Shown here in pieces: positions 21,283 through 32,599 of a DNA stretch of 64,000 nt. The position numbers were made by a program, and so were the translations under genes. The stretch's first letter is position 1. Every line of letters begins with the position of its first letter. Where the stretch lies: positions 1,399,546 through 1,463,545 of the forward strand of contig NW_021940922.1 of the NCBI RefSeq assembly GCF_004337985.1, written 5' to 3'. The notes beneath the pieces were generated by a model, which was not told the origin of the DNA, searched no databases, and saw nothing but the letters and a program-made list of their open reading frames with translations. This stretch comes from Pyricularia pennisetigena (lineage: Eukaryota; Ascomycota; Sordariomycetes; Magnaporthales; Pyriculariaceae).

Positions 21283-23116
21283 TAGTCTCAGGGCTCAAAC
21301 CCTGAAGCCAAGAGCTCCACAATTAATCCACGAAGTGGATCAATTGCTGCTTTTCAATGTACCTGTGGGTCCATCCAAAGAACGCTCTGGTTCAGGTCTG
21401 AGGACAACTTGTCGATTTTCGCCGTTTATGGCGGTATTTTTGGCATTTTTTGCGAGCGACACTCCTTTGTTATTCCATAATTACGCAAAATATTAAAATA
21501 AGAAAATCTCGTTGAAGATAGCGCTTAGTACCGCTATTAGCAGCGATTTGATTTATTTTTTTATCTGGTATAACGGCCGAATTGGATACAACCTGCCCTT
21601 AAACCGTTCATGGCGGTACTGTTTTTTCGATTTTCTTTTCGATTTTCGAATTTTTTTAAGATTATTTTTAATTTTCAATCAAATTCCATAATTTTTGCAC
21701 GTGGAGGGTCGTATATAAGTGTATATATAAATGAATATATTGTAAAATCAAATTTTGGTTTAAAACCCGGACCATGTAAACCGTTGAATAAGCGGATAGG
21801 TAAAATATAGACATCTTTATATATAATTTATAATCGAAACTCGTTTGTATTTTAACCAATTCTAACCATAATAAATCCAAAATAACAGGAAATGGATTAC
21901 GTATATAAACAAACGTCCATGCTAGATCCGATTTGTAATATTGCCTTAAAAAAATCTCTTATATAAAAAAATGCTAAACATGTATTTTTTATCTATTTTT
22001 TGCTTTATTTAATTAATTTTATACTGCTTTGCTTTGCAGCCAAATTCTGTACATTGTGCACGTGGGGGGTAACATATATATAAATTATATTATATCGCAA
22101 TCTGGTATGTATTTCGAGCTATATCAACCATTACATAAGCGGATAGGTAAGATGTATCTAATTTTATCCATAATTTACAATCGAGTCGCTTTTATATTTT
22201 TACCAATTTTGGCAATAATGAAACAAGATTTCAGGGACTAAATTAAATATGTTAATAAATGTCAACGTAAAACCAGATTCGTAATACCCGCCTCTATTAT
22301 GTTTTTATAAAAGGAAATATAAATTTGTGCTATTCTTTTATTTTTTGCTTTGTTTAATTAAATACAATATATGAAAATGAACTTGAATAACCGTTATATA
22401 TAAACCAATAACAGAATGATTGTACCCGAATTCGTCTTCATTTTAGCATTATTTGCGTAGATTATTCAGTTTTTCGACAAATTAATAAATAATATAAAAG
22501 TATCAATCAAAGCTTTGTCTTAAACGATAACTGCATGCACTTTGCAGTCTTAAATCCGTTGAATGATAAATATCATCATTTAATTTTAAGCCAGTATTAT
22601 AGAGCACTATTCAAAACAATAATTAGATATAATAACAAAATATAAATTCTACTAAATACTTAAATATCTTTCCAAATAAATTAGATTGAAGGACGTCGCC
22701 TTGAACGACAGAACTACCAAGCTCCAATTCATCCAATGCAGGTTAGTTTAAATTTCTATAATCTTCATTTAATATTTTATTCGAATATTCAATTGCATAC
22801 TATGGTTATACTGTTTTGTTTTTACTATTGTATTTCAAATCAATGTGTTAATTATACCGCTGGTCAATTGGTTGCGCGTATAAAAAATGCAACTAATTGC
22901 ATTTAACGTGCGGTCGCAGGGCGTTTATAAGGTCTGTTTCTAACATAATGTATATACCCGCTATAAACGGCGAAATGCTACAAATTGTCCTCAGATTAAA
23001 ACGAGCGCGATCTTTTCGGCCAACGCAATTGGTCGAAAAGCCATGTGGCTAAAAGGTACGTGGAGCGTTCGGTCCCCACTGCGAAGCAGGGGGGTCTAGT
23101 TTAAGCACTGAGACTA
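21283..23116 (+). mobile_element. Short hairpin-ended element, A end to B end (copy 4, 1.83 kb)
   Basis: TAGTCTCAGGGCTCA at 21283 and an inverted B end …GCACTGAGACTA at 23116. Its length (1834 bp) closely matches the reconstructed copy at 28945-38576. It follows the truncated copy 3 directly, suggesting insertion into or recombination with that element. Immediately to the right the coding sequence of a PNP/NB-ARC/TPR gene resumes mid-domain. Confidence 0.8.
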
Positions 23117-24767
23117 GTAATCCGCGGCATTTCTAACTACGCCGATTCGCATAAGGACGACACCTGGCGATCGTATGCAACGGGGAATGTTGCCATATTT
23201 GCTCGGGAATTATTCACCAAATTCGCGCCAAATAGCGTTCGCAGTTTAGTTATCGACGGTGAATTTGCTTTTAATTAATAAATAAAAGAAGAATATTTTG
23301 ATTTTAGCTCGAAAAACTAACAAATACTGCCGTTAAAAAAAACGAAAATCACATTTCCTCGTAAATTTTAGCAGGAACGAACACTTCGTGGGCAAAGAAG
23401 AAATCCTATATCAATTTTTGGAAAGGTTGCCTCCTATAGCACACCCAAATGCTTGTTAAAGCAGTTATCCACGGTTTTGGCGGGATTAAAAAGACGCAAA
23501 TCGCCATTGAAACCGCCTATCGTATGCGCGACGCACACCCCGACTGCTCCATCTTTTGGGTCCCGGTTGTGGATATAACGATGTTTGAAAACGTTTACCG
23601 GGGGATCGGCCGAGTTTTGGAAATACGAGGGATAGAGGACGACGACGCCGGCGTCAAAGCGCTTATAAAAGCTGCTCTCAGTTTCGACAATGCAGGGCCG
23701 TGGCTTTTTATCATTGACAACGCCGACGATCGACAACTTTTAACGGACGGCCAACTAATGGTCCACCTGCCTTTTAACCGCAAAAGCTCTATCCTGTTTA
23801 CGACCCGGAATAACCAAGTAACGGCGAGTTTTTAACCTCGGAAGGGTGCGTTCGAACTGGGTTAACTGAAGGACGCGGAATCCGTTAAGCTGTTGCACCA
23901 GAACCTCCAACCAAGCCAAATAGGCGAAAGCAAATGGATAAACAAACTGCTAAAACACCTCGTCCATTTACCGCTTGCGATTAGACAGGTTTCGGCCTTT
24001 ATGGCGCGGAACAGATTTGTAATGGTGGCTAAGTACGTCGAGGTTTGCAAAGCAAGCGATTAAAGTTTAATTGGTATGCTGAGCGAAGATTTCGAGGAAC
24101 AGAACGTACTACCGTTACGGAAACACGGCCAACGCGGTAGCTACAATTTGGCTTATATTTTTCGAGCAAATTGTGCGCGACGCACCGCTCGCAGCATCCT
24201 ACCTCCAAACTATCGCATATTACGCAGAAGAGGACATCCCGGTATTAATGCTTCACAATGCTGAAAAGCTTGATTTGAGAAAAGATGATTTGCGAAAATA
24301 CAAAGCCCTTAGCATTCTGAAGGGTACGCGTTTATATTAAATCGTGACATGACGGATCGTGACACGACGGATCGATTCGACATCCACCGCCTTATGCGTT
24401 TTGCGATGCGCAACTGGGTTCGAACCAAGGGACAGCAAAGTCGGCAAATTACAAAGGTAGTGTATCAGCTTTCGGCGAGGTTTCCATGGCCAATTCATGA
24501 AAACCGAGGTTTATGGACTTCTTATTTGCCGCATGCATAAGCGGTGTTAGAATTCCGCGGTGATTGCACAGAAAAGGAAAAGTTAGGATTATTCCAACAT
24601 AATATTGCACAGGTATTTTATGTGTTTGGGAAATACGAGGAGGTAGAGCAAATGCATCGGGCAACATTGGCACTTAGGGAAAAGGTGCTGGGCCCGGAAC
24701 ACCCGTCGACACTCGACAGCATGAATAACCTGGCATCGAAGCGCCCAGTGCTAATTCGCGTATTGTA
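23117..24767 (+). pseudogene. PNP / NB-ARC / TPR receptor (fungal NLR-type), 5' end lost
   Basis: It opens with 'VIRGISNYADSHKDDTWRSY' and ATGNVAIFARELF, the end of a nucleoside-phosphorylase-like domain. After an intron-like gap come 'NEHFVGKEEILYQFLERLPP' and the P-loop region HGFGGIKKTQIAIETAYR. The following blocks 'CSIFWVPVVDITMFENVYRG', 'GPWLFIIDNADDRQLL' and 'SILFTTRNNQVTASF' are NB-ARC motifs (kinase 2, RNBS-B). Further on, 'KYKALSILKG', 'RFDIHRLMRFAMRNWVRTKG' and a TPR unit 'LALREKVLGPEHPSTLDSMN' appear. Usual P-loop GGVGKT reads GGIKKT here. Frames shift near 23450, 24090 and 24330, and stops are present. The family senses non-self in fungi. This copy is dead. Confidence 0.85.
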
Positions 24768-25242
24768 ATTTTAACACGCGCGGGGTTAAATCCTTTGCAA
24801 ACGATTTAGTTGTGCGAAAGGGTCCTGTAAGCAATAAAGTAGCTTTATCATTACGATCTGCTGAGGGTAAGCCCTCCTTCGCCTAGATTTCCCAGGCTTT
24901 CTACCCCCAAGGAAAGGGGGAGTGTTCGGGGGGAGTTGGTTGTTATTATTGTATATATATATTTTTGCTGGTTAATGGCGGTCGGCACTGGGAGGGCCGG
25001 TTCGGCCATGGTTAGAGGGTGGTGCAGGGTAAGTATCGATACTAAACTGCGACTTGGTCGTGGAGAGGCGCCGGGTTCTGCAGGGCGCGCGCAGGAAGGG
25101 GATAGGGCGCCGGGGGCGAGGGTTGCTTCGGGGGGTTGCGGTGCAGGGTAAGATGGGCAACATTTCTCGAATCGGTTGGCAGGCGGGTGGCTAGCGCGAG
25201 GGCGAGGATTCCATACAGGGTAGTGTGTGCTACTTTCAGGGT
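24768..25242 (+). mobile_element. 3' end of a copia-type retrotransposon with GC-rich LTR
   Basis: A polypurine tract AAGGAAAGGGGGAG is followed at 24923 by TGTTCGGGGGGAGTTGG, the classical junction of copia 3' PPT and LTR. The LTR segment (24923-25242) is unusually GC-rich (GGCGCCGGG, GCGCGCGCAGG) and shows little RIP. It is cut at 25243 by another element. The stretch 24768-24920 has no recognisable protein. The minus-strand open frame across 24851-25336 is a shadow of the GC-rich LTR. Confidence 0.55.
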
Positions 25243-26090
25243 AGTCCCAGGGCTTATCCCTGAAGCCCTGAGCTTCATAATTAATCCACTTCGTGGCTAA
25301 ATTGCGGCTTTGCAGTGTACCTCTGGGTCCATGCAAAGAATGCTCTAGCTTGGGTCTGAGGACAACTTGTTGATTTTCGCCGTTAATGGCGGGTATTAAT
25401 ACGTCGTTCGCACTGTGTATGGACTATATACGCTAAATTACCAATATAACCACCGCACAAAATTGGACGTTTGTTTATTTACGTAATCCAATCCTTGAAG
25501 TTTTGGCTTTTTCATGTTTGAAATTGGTAAAAATATAAAAGTGTTTCGATTATAAGTTTTATATTATAATTTATACACTTTGCCTCTCTGCTTGATGAAC
25601 GGCTTTTGAAATACTGCCTATATTCTCAATCTAAGTATATCGTTACTTATACGTATGCTACCTATCATGTGCAAAAGCTTTGAGATTTGGTTTAAAAAAT
25701 AAAATAAATAAAAAACAAAACCGAAGATCGAAAAAAAGAATCGCAAAAACCAGTGCCGCTATAAGCAGACTAGGGGCGGGAGGTATCGGATTTGCCCAAT
25801 ATTACCGTTAATACGTATAAAAATATAAATCAACTCGTTATTAATAACGGTATTAAATGCTATATCCAACGTGCAGTCCGTTTATTTTTATGATCTTTAT
25901 TCATTGTTTTATAACGGAGTGTTGGTCGCCGAATTAACTAAAATACCGCCATAAGCGGCGAAAATCGACAAATTATACTCAGACCTAAACTAAAGCGTTC
26001 TTTAAATGGACCCACAGGTACATTGCAAAGCCGCAATTGAGCCACGCTCAATTGTGGAGCTCTTGGCTTCAGGGGTGAGCCCTGACACTA
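25243..26090 (+). mobile_element. Short hairpin-ended element with A ends on both sides (848 bp)
   Basis: A variant A end at 25243 (TAGTCCCAGGGCTTATCCC) and an inverted A end finishing GAGCCCTGACACTA at 26090. The interior contains the usual AT-rich non-coding block with CTGAAGTTTTGG-type words. Both ends being type A suggests recombination between copies. No target duplication. Confidence 0.7.
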
Positions 26091-26741
26091 GATTTCGTCT
26101 ACATATGCACCGTGAAAAGAGGTGTTTTTATTTACTTGTCATAGCATTATACCTGGGCTGAAATATTTTAAGCAAACGTGGAAAGATTTCCCGACAACGT
26201 TTGTTTGCCAATTATATAAATAATTATTTTGTTACTTTTCCTTGCTTATTAGCATAACAAAATATACTATGGTTTCATTATTTGTATTACTATTTTAGGC
26301 GTCGTAGTCACAAATGGGTGGCGGTTGGGGGTCGCATTAAATTTTAAAATTAAATTCCTCACAGTTTTTACAACTGTGATAAAAATAACCGCCCTTTCCT
26401 TTCGTAACTTTATGCTTGGGCTATTATTACTTTAATTACTCGCTGGGACATATATGCAAATATCTTATCATATTTTTGTCAAAATTATTACCATGGTTTC
26501 AGTTGGTAAATATTTCAAAGCGCATTCTTGGATAATTGTACAAAGGAACAAAGTTTTACCCTTGTCAAGACTTAAAATTGGAAACTGTTAGAAGTATAAA
26601 GCAAGGCGTAAATAACCAAAGCCAATGCTTTTATTCCATTATTTCCTGCTGTTAAACGAAGGAATTTATTCCAAATCACACCTTTTAAAAATCCAATTAT
26701 TTTAACCTTGATGCAGCTAACGTTTTTCCCCCAGTTTAATC
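26091..26741. promoter_or_regulatory. Presumed upstream region of the M35-like gene
   Basis: 650 bp of AT-rich, non-repetitive sequence between the element at 26090 and the ATG at 26742. I see no other coding frame. The stretch AATTATAT at about 26212 and a pyrimidine-rich run CTAACGTTTTTCCCCCAG just upstream of the start would suit a fungal promoter and leader. This is inference from position. Confidence 0.35.
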
Positions 26742-28454
26742 ATGCGTTATTTTATTATTCTAAAGTTTGTTTGCGCCGCATTTGCTGCGCTTACTAATTT
26801 GGAGGTGAAAAATAAAACAAATTCCCCAAACGCTATTATAAATGCGGAAATAACTGAAACTAACAAGAAAAATTTCCGGGAAGAAACCCGAAGCTGCCTC
26901 AACAGCTTCTTTGCAGTACACAGCCCAGGGAGGTCTTATTGCACAGGATTGCGATAATGCGCAAATTGAGATTCTTACAGAATCTATGTCAAGGTATAAT
27001 AATGAATCTAAATATATTAATTTTGCAGTTATTAACTGGAATCTTTAGATGTCGAGATGTTGCGGAACTGGCTTCTCAAGCCGTTAAATCTAACCCAGAA
27101 TTACGGCAAGCATATTTCAAAACCGATAACCTAGTCGATATGGATAACCTCCAAAATGCTTTCCTCAATATTAAAAACGCATGCGATATTAAAAGACAAA
27201 AAATACCTATTAAATGCAACAAAGATGATGAAGACTTGTGCACACAAGGTGGCAGTCTTTTCGTATTTCCTGATGAGCATATAGTTACTGTATGCCCTGA
27301 TTTTTTTGATGATAATCTCGATATAAGAGCCCGAAATCTTATATACTCTTTTTCACATTTCGAGAACAGTAAGTGAAACCCACGAACAAGGAACGAATTC
27401 ATATTTAATTGACCAGCCTAAATAACCGAAATAACTGATTTAAAATTAAATTCCAATAGTGGGGTGGACTAAAGATCGTGTTGTTGCGGACTCCAAAGCA
27501 AAAAAGTAAGCATTTTTATCTGCTTCGCCTTATAATATTCGAAAGCTATAACTTTTTTTATTTTTATAAATATAGTCTTCCTCGGGAAAAAGCTCTTACA
27601 AACTCGTATAATTTCGAATATTTCGCTTATCGTGCTTATGCCGGCATCGACAGCCATATCCCAATCCACGGCGACAGCGATATTGTGCAGTTCAAAACCC
27701 AGCGAGCTCCTATTACAGCGGATTGCACTAATAAACAATATAAATATATTAAAGAATCTATGTTAAGGTATAACAATAAATCCCAGTATACGTAATAACT
27801 TTACAGTTATTAACTGAACTTCTTAGATGTCAAAAGTTTGCGGAACAGGCTTTTCACGCCGTTCAATCTAACGGACAATTACGGGAAAGATATTTCAAAA
27901 CCGATAACCCAAAACATATTGAAAAGCTCCAAAATGCTTACTTTAACATTAAAAAGGCATGCGATATTAATGGACAAGGAATGCGTATCAAATGCAGCAA
28001 ACTTGGTGAAGAAAAGTGTGGTGCAAAAACCCGCACTTTCGTACGTCTTGACATGGAAAGAATTCATGTATGCCCTGCTTTTTTTAATGGAAACCTCGAT
28101 TTAAGCGCCAGCATTCTTTTGCAAACTCTTTCACATTTTGAAAATAGTAAGTGAACCCCACCAACAAGGAGCGAGGTTAAATTTAATTACCCGGCCCCAA
28201 TAACCGAAATAACTAATACAAAATCTAAATATAATAGTGGGAAAAACCTTTAATTATGCTTATGGGGACTCCGAAATAAAAAAGTAAGTATTTTAAGGTG
28301 TTTTCCGCTAAAGTATTCGAAAATAATAATTTGTTTTTATAAACATAGTCTTCCTCCGTGGCAATGCCGTAAAAATGCGGATAATTTCAAATATTTCGCC
28401 TATTATGCTCATACCGACATCGACAGCCCTAGCCCCAGCCACAGTCACAGTTAA
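26742..28454 (+). CDS. Secreted two-domain M35-like protein without the zinc motif; eight exons, 400 aa
   Basis: Exons 26742-26804, 26884-26993, 27049-27368, 27460-27505, 27576-27767, 27827-28146, 28238-28283 and 28349-28454 join in frame without a stop (1203 nt). A signal-peptide-like start 'MRYFIILKFVCAAFAAL' precedes two tandem domains. Exons 3 and 6 are both 320 nt, and 4 and 7 both 46 nt, so the domain was duplicated with its introns. Each domain has the deuterolysin/Asp-zincin layout: CDNAQIEILTESM, C…AYFKTDN, C-x-IKC, TVCPDFF. But where HExxH is expected, domain 1 has YSFSH and domain 2 has QTLSH. Domain 2 keeps FNYAYGD; domain 1 has KDRVVAD. Likely a non-enzymatic secreted protein. 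The reading frame continues past TAA (28452-28454) for about 22 codons, so a longer original C-terminus is possible. Confidence 0.7.
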
Positions 28455-28767
28455 AGCGACGGCGACGATGGCGGCGATAATCCATATCCTTACAGTATTT
28501 ACCCACTCTTAGGGGCGGTAATATAAATTGTTGGAATAGCCTCACTAACGCGGATGCAGGAATAGGGAGATCCGGGGCGGAAGATCCGACCCGGCGGAAC
28601 TGGATGACTAATTGCGGTGCACGGACCATAGTTGGATAACTAAAAGCGGCGCACGGACCGCACACAAAGTTTTTACCTAGCGGTGAAAATAATAACGTGT
28701 TATAGCCAAGCGTAGATAGAAAATATACCGAATATAACCGAATACAGAGATATATGTCGTTATTACC
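28455..28767. other. 3' flank of the M35-like gene
   Basis: 313 bp before the next element. The first 75 bases extend the previous reading frame past its stop (acidic SDGDDGGDN). The rest contains GATCCGACCCGGCGGAACTGG and a repeated GCGG/GCACGGACC word pair (about 28615 and 28650). No gene or terminator could be defined. Confidence 0.35.
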
Positions 28768-28944
28768 TAGTCTCGGGGCTTATCCCTAAAGCCCAAAGCT
28801 CCACAATTGATTCACTTCGTTCGCTTCGCTCCACTTCGTGGCTCAATTGCGGTTTTGCAATGTACCTGTGGGTCCATCCAAAGAACGCTCTGGTTTAGGT
28901 CTGAGGACAACTTGTCGATTTTCGCCGTGTATGGCGGTATTTTT
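28768..28944 (+). repeat. A-type end fragment of a hairpin-ended element
   Basis: TAGTCTCGGGGCTTATCCC, followed by the standard A end with the expanded loop (TTCGTTCGCTTCGCTCCAC). It ends inside TATGGCGGTATTTTT, where the next element starts. It pairs in orientation with the inverted A end at 38577-38697, which may be its other terminus. Confidence 0.75.
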
Positions 28945-30622
28945 TAGTCTCAGGGCTCATCCCTGAAGCCCAGAGCTCCACAATTGATCCACTTCGCTCC
29001 ACTTCGTGGCTCAATTGCGGCTTTGCAATGTACCTGTGGGTCCATCCAAAGAACGCTCTGGTTCAGGTCTGAGGACAACTTGTCGATTTTCGCCGTTCAA
29101 GGCGGTATTTTTGGCCTTTTTTTAGCCGAAACTCCTTTATTATTCCACAACCACGCATAATATTGAAAAAATAAATTATCGTTAAAAATAGCGTTTAATA
29201 CCACTATTAGCAGCAATTCGATTTATTTTATTATTTGCTATAATGGCCGAATTCGATACCACCTGCCCTTAATCCGTTCATGGCGGTACTGTTTTTTCGA
29301 TTTCTTTTAATATTATTTTTAGTTTTTGACCAAATTTTATAATTTTTGCACGTGGAAGGTCGTATATGTTTATATATCGTTATACTAAATCTTGGTGCAT
29401 ATACTAGATTATATAAGCAGTTAAATAGGCGGATAGGCAAAGTATATACTTTTTTGTATATAATTTACAATCGAAACTCGTTTATATTTTTTACCAATTT
29501 TAACGATAATTAAACCAAAACTTCAGAGATTCGATTACGTATATAAACAAACGTCCAAATCCCGTCTCACTTATATTCTCGGTTTTAAAAACTGTTTTAT
29601 AAAAAGAAATGCTAAATGTGTATTTTATCAATTCTTTTGCTTTATTTAATTAATTTTATATTATTTTTGTTTTGCAGCCAAATTTCGTGGCTTTTGCACG
29701 TGGGGGGTGGTATATATATACTCAGTATAATATCACATTTTTGTCCATATCTCTAATCATATAAGCCGTTAAATATGCGGATAGGTAAAGTATATCCAAT
29801 TATATATATATTTTGCAATCGAAATGCTTTTACATTTTTACCAATTTTAACATTAATAAAACCAAAATTTGAAAAAGTGGATAATATATATAAACAAACG
29901 TCAACGTAAAACCCGATTTACAATACCGGCCTTTTTTGTTTTTTTATATAAAAAAATGCTGAATGTGTATTATTTCTATATTTATTGCTTTATTTAATTA
30001 AATAAAATTTATAAAAAAAAAGTACAATAAAACACTTTAATAAATTGATAAACAAATGCCTAAATTAAACCTTCTTTTGATTTTACCAATATTTGCGTAA
30101 ATTATTCAGGTTTTTAGCAAAATGCTAATTAATATAAAAATATTGATAAAACTTTTGTTTTAATTGATAATTGCATGCACTTTGCAGTATTAGGTCTGCT
30201 AGGCTATCAATACTGTAACTAAAATTAAAATTCATATTATATACTATTATTCAAAAAAAATTAAATATAATGAAAAAGTACAAATTTTACTTAATATTTT
30301 AATATCTTTTCAAATACAGTGGTTATAAAGACGCAGCCGGCACTTAAATACTTAACAAACTCCAATAAATCTAACGCTAGTTACTATATATTTTTATAAT
30401 TTTTATTTATTTATTTATACGAATATTCAATTGCATGCTATAGGTACACTATTTCTTTTTACCATTATAATGCGAATATTTTATATATACCCACTATAAA
30501 CAGCAAAATACCACAAATTATCCTTATATTAATAAAATAATTATTGGCGATATCGCAATATTAGGTATATTATTAATAATACCGTTATAAACGGCGAAAT
30601 GCGACAAATTATCGTTGGTGGT
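28945..30622 (+). mobile_element. Short hairpin-ended element, left 1.68 kb, interrupted by a Ty3 retrotransposon (copy 5)
   Basis: Starts TAGTCTCAGGGCTCATCCC and runs through the canonical interior. The interior includes two related blocks, each carrying CACGTGG followed by ATAAGC-GTTAAAT-GCGGATAGG words (about 29348 and 29697). It stops at GTTGGTGGT (30622), where the Ty3 LTR begins. The missing B end resumes at 38412 with the same GTGGT and runs to 38576. Joining the parts gives 1838 bp, matching copy 4. Confidence 0.85.
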
Positions 30623-30810
30623 TGTTATGGATTCGTGCCTAAGGCACGTATCACGTGATAAGATACAAAAGCGGGTCAGGGACAATATATAAGGGGAAGG
30701 ACATTACCACGACCCGGACATGCACCTTTTCCTCCCTTTTCCCCCAGCGTTAGTAATAATACCAACAAGGATATTTAACGGTTTCAAAGCCGTTAATTTA
30801 TTTTATAATA
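30623..30810 (+). repeat. 5' LTR of the Ty3 element
   Basis: TGTTATGGATTCGTGCC … TTTTATAATA, 188 bp. It contains ACGTGATAAG, GCGGGTCAGGG and TATATAAGGGG, which would suit a TATA region, and a pyrimidine run TTTTCCTCCCTTTTCCCCC. The downstream sequence begins TTTATTAACGCTT, a poor primer-binding site in its present mutated form. Confidence 0.9.
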
Positions 30811-30839
30811 TTTATTAACGCTTAAATTTAAATACGATA

Positions 30840-31800
30840 ATGGTTAACCCAAAGCCAGGCGCGGGAGGGGAAATTTACGACCTTTACCAAAACTTGGTCG
30901 CGAATATCGCGATATTGAAAAAACGCATCGTTTAAATACAATTACATTTTTTAAACGCAGGCGCGATCGCGCAAAAACAACGCCCTAAAAGGAAATTTTT
31001 ACGTAATCCCCCATTATACGACGGCGCACCGGCTGCGTTTACAATTTGGAAATAAGCCATTTCGTATAAATTAATACGCGACGCGGAATTTGTCGGAAAT
31101 TAGCGTGACCAATTCGAATACGTATAATTTAACCTTATTATTATAATATAGGATATCGTCCGTTCCTTTTACGAAGTAAAGGGTACGGGAAGGGAATATA
31201 ACCACGAAAATTTTATCGAATATTTGGGACGCACGTACGACGACCTTTATAAAAAAGCCTAAACCTTCGCCGAATTGGAGGTACTCCGAATACGATACGG
31301 CGAATCGTTCGCATATTTCCTTACCAAATTCGAACGTTTCCTTATTACGGCCGGGGGTTTCGAATAATTAAACGAAATACGGGCCAATTATTTGCGTTTC
31401 CGGGTCGTTAACCGGATAAAAAAGGCGTCGGTAAAAAGGGGTATCGTTTCCGATTTTTACCACGGATTTATCGTTATATACCGCTATATCGCCCAAAATT
31501 TGGAAATTATCGATTTAAATAAACGTTTCGGCCATAAACGGAACGCCCCCCTCCCAAATTTTTTATAAATAGGTTCGGAGGATATAATAATAACGGGCGT
31601 ATTAACGATAAAAGTTGGCCGAAACCGTTATAACGTTGGTAAAAAACGAAAAGGGCGCCGATTAAATGGAAATAAAAGGAAAAATAAAGTTTTATAAATA
31701 TTCGTTTAAAAATTCCAGCGACGCCGTAAAACGGGGGCCTGCCTCCGTTACGGGTCCGCTTCCTATTACGCCCAAAATTATTAATTCGCACCGGTTATAC
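30840..31800 (+). pseudogene. Ty3 gag region
   Basis: An ATG at 30840 opens 'MVNPKPGAGGEIYDLYQNLV' and the frame persists with TAA stops. It goes on with 'KRKFLRNPPLYDGAPAAFTI', then 'DIVRSFYEVKGTGREYNHEN' and 'FAELEVLRIRYGESFAYFLT'. This pattern (structured capsid with a conserved YGES/FAYFLTKFE block) is that of Ty3-type gag. The nucleocapsid zinc knuckle is not recognisable. Its product would form the particle shell. It is not functional here. Confidence 0.65.
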
Positions 31801-32599
31801 GTCCGACGTTAAACGACCCCAAAAAGGGAAAAAATTAATTTTGGGCCACAATTTTAACCTAAGGGAAAACCGACGCGACGGGCCCGGACCACCCCATAAT
31901 ACGCCAATAAATATAAATCGGAAAAAATAATTAAAAAAAATATAAATTATAATAGATAAACGACCATTTTTTATCCCGGTTTTAACTAATTTAACGAAAT
32001 TTATTATTATATAAATGGATTTAGGGTGCGAATATTACGCGGTTATAAACAAAAATTGTACCGAAAAATTGGGAATAATAAAGGTTTTTTTACCATAAAT
32101 CCGCCGGTTAGGCACGGTAACGGGACGAATACGAACCGATATACGGGAAATAGGTAATTGCGACGTAAATATCGACGGTTAATCCGCGCCGATATCCTTT
32201 TATATAATTCCGGGATTAACGCAGGACCTATTCCTGGGATTTTTTTGGATAACCCACCGGAAAATGGTATTTAACCCAAACCAGGGAGGGTTAAAAATAA
32301 GGTCCGTTAAAAGGTTATTCGTGCAAAAATTATCCCTGCGTCCGAAAAACGGGAAGTTTACGGTGGTTATAGGTAATATGTTCCTAACCGCGGCCCGAAA
32401 AGCAAAAAAAAATACGAACGAATAAATGGAATTCGTTTTTATTTCGTTACGAAATATAACCCGGGTCCTAATTTTAACGGCGGTAAATAAAAACGACGCA
32501 AAACCCCCGGCGACGTTACCCGTAAAATTAAAAGGTTTCGAGGATTTATTTAACGACGGTAAAATTTCGGTTTTACCCCCGTATAAAGGCGAATTGGAT

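Noticed and set aside
23434..23736. Minus-strand 100-codon frame opposite the NB-ARC domain
   Set aside because: Shadow of the plus-strand NB-ARC coding sequence, whose motifs are unmistakable.
24851..25336. 161-codon minus-strand frame in the GC-rich block
   Set aside because: The frame lies across the copia LTR and into the next element end, with no domain. GC-rich DNA has few stops on either strand.
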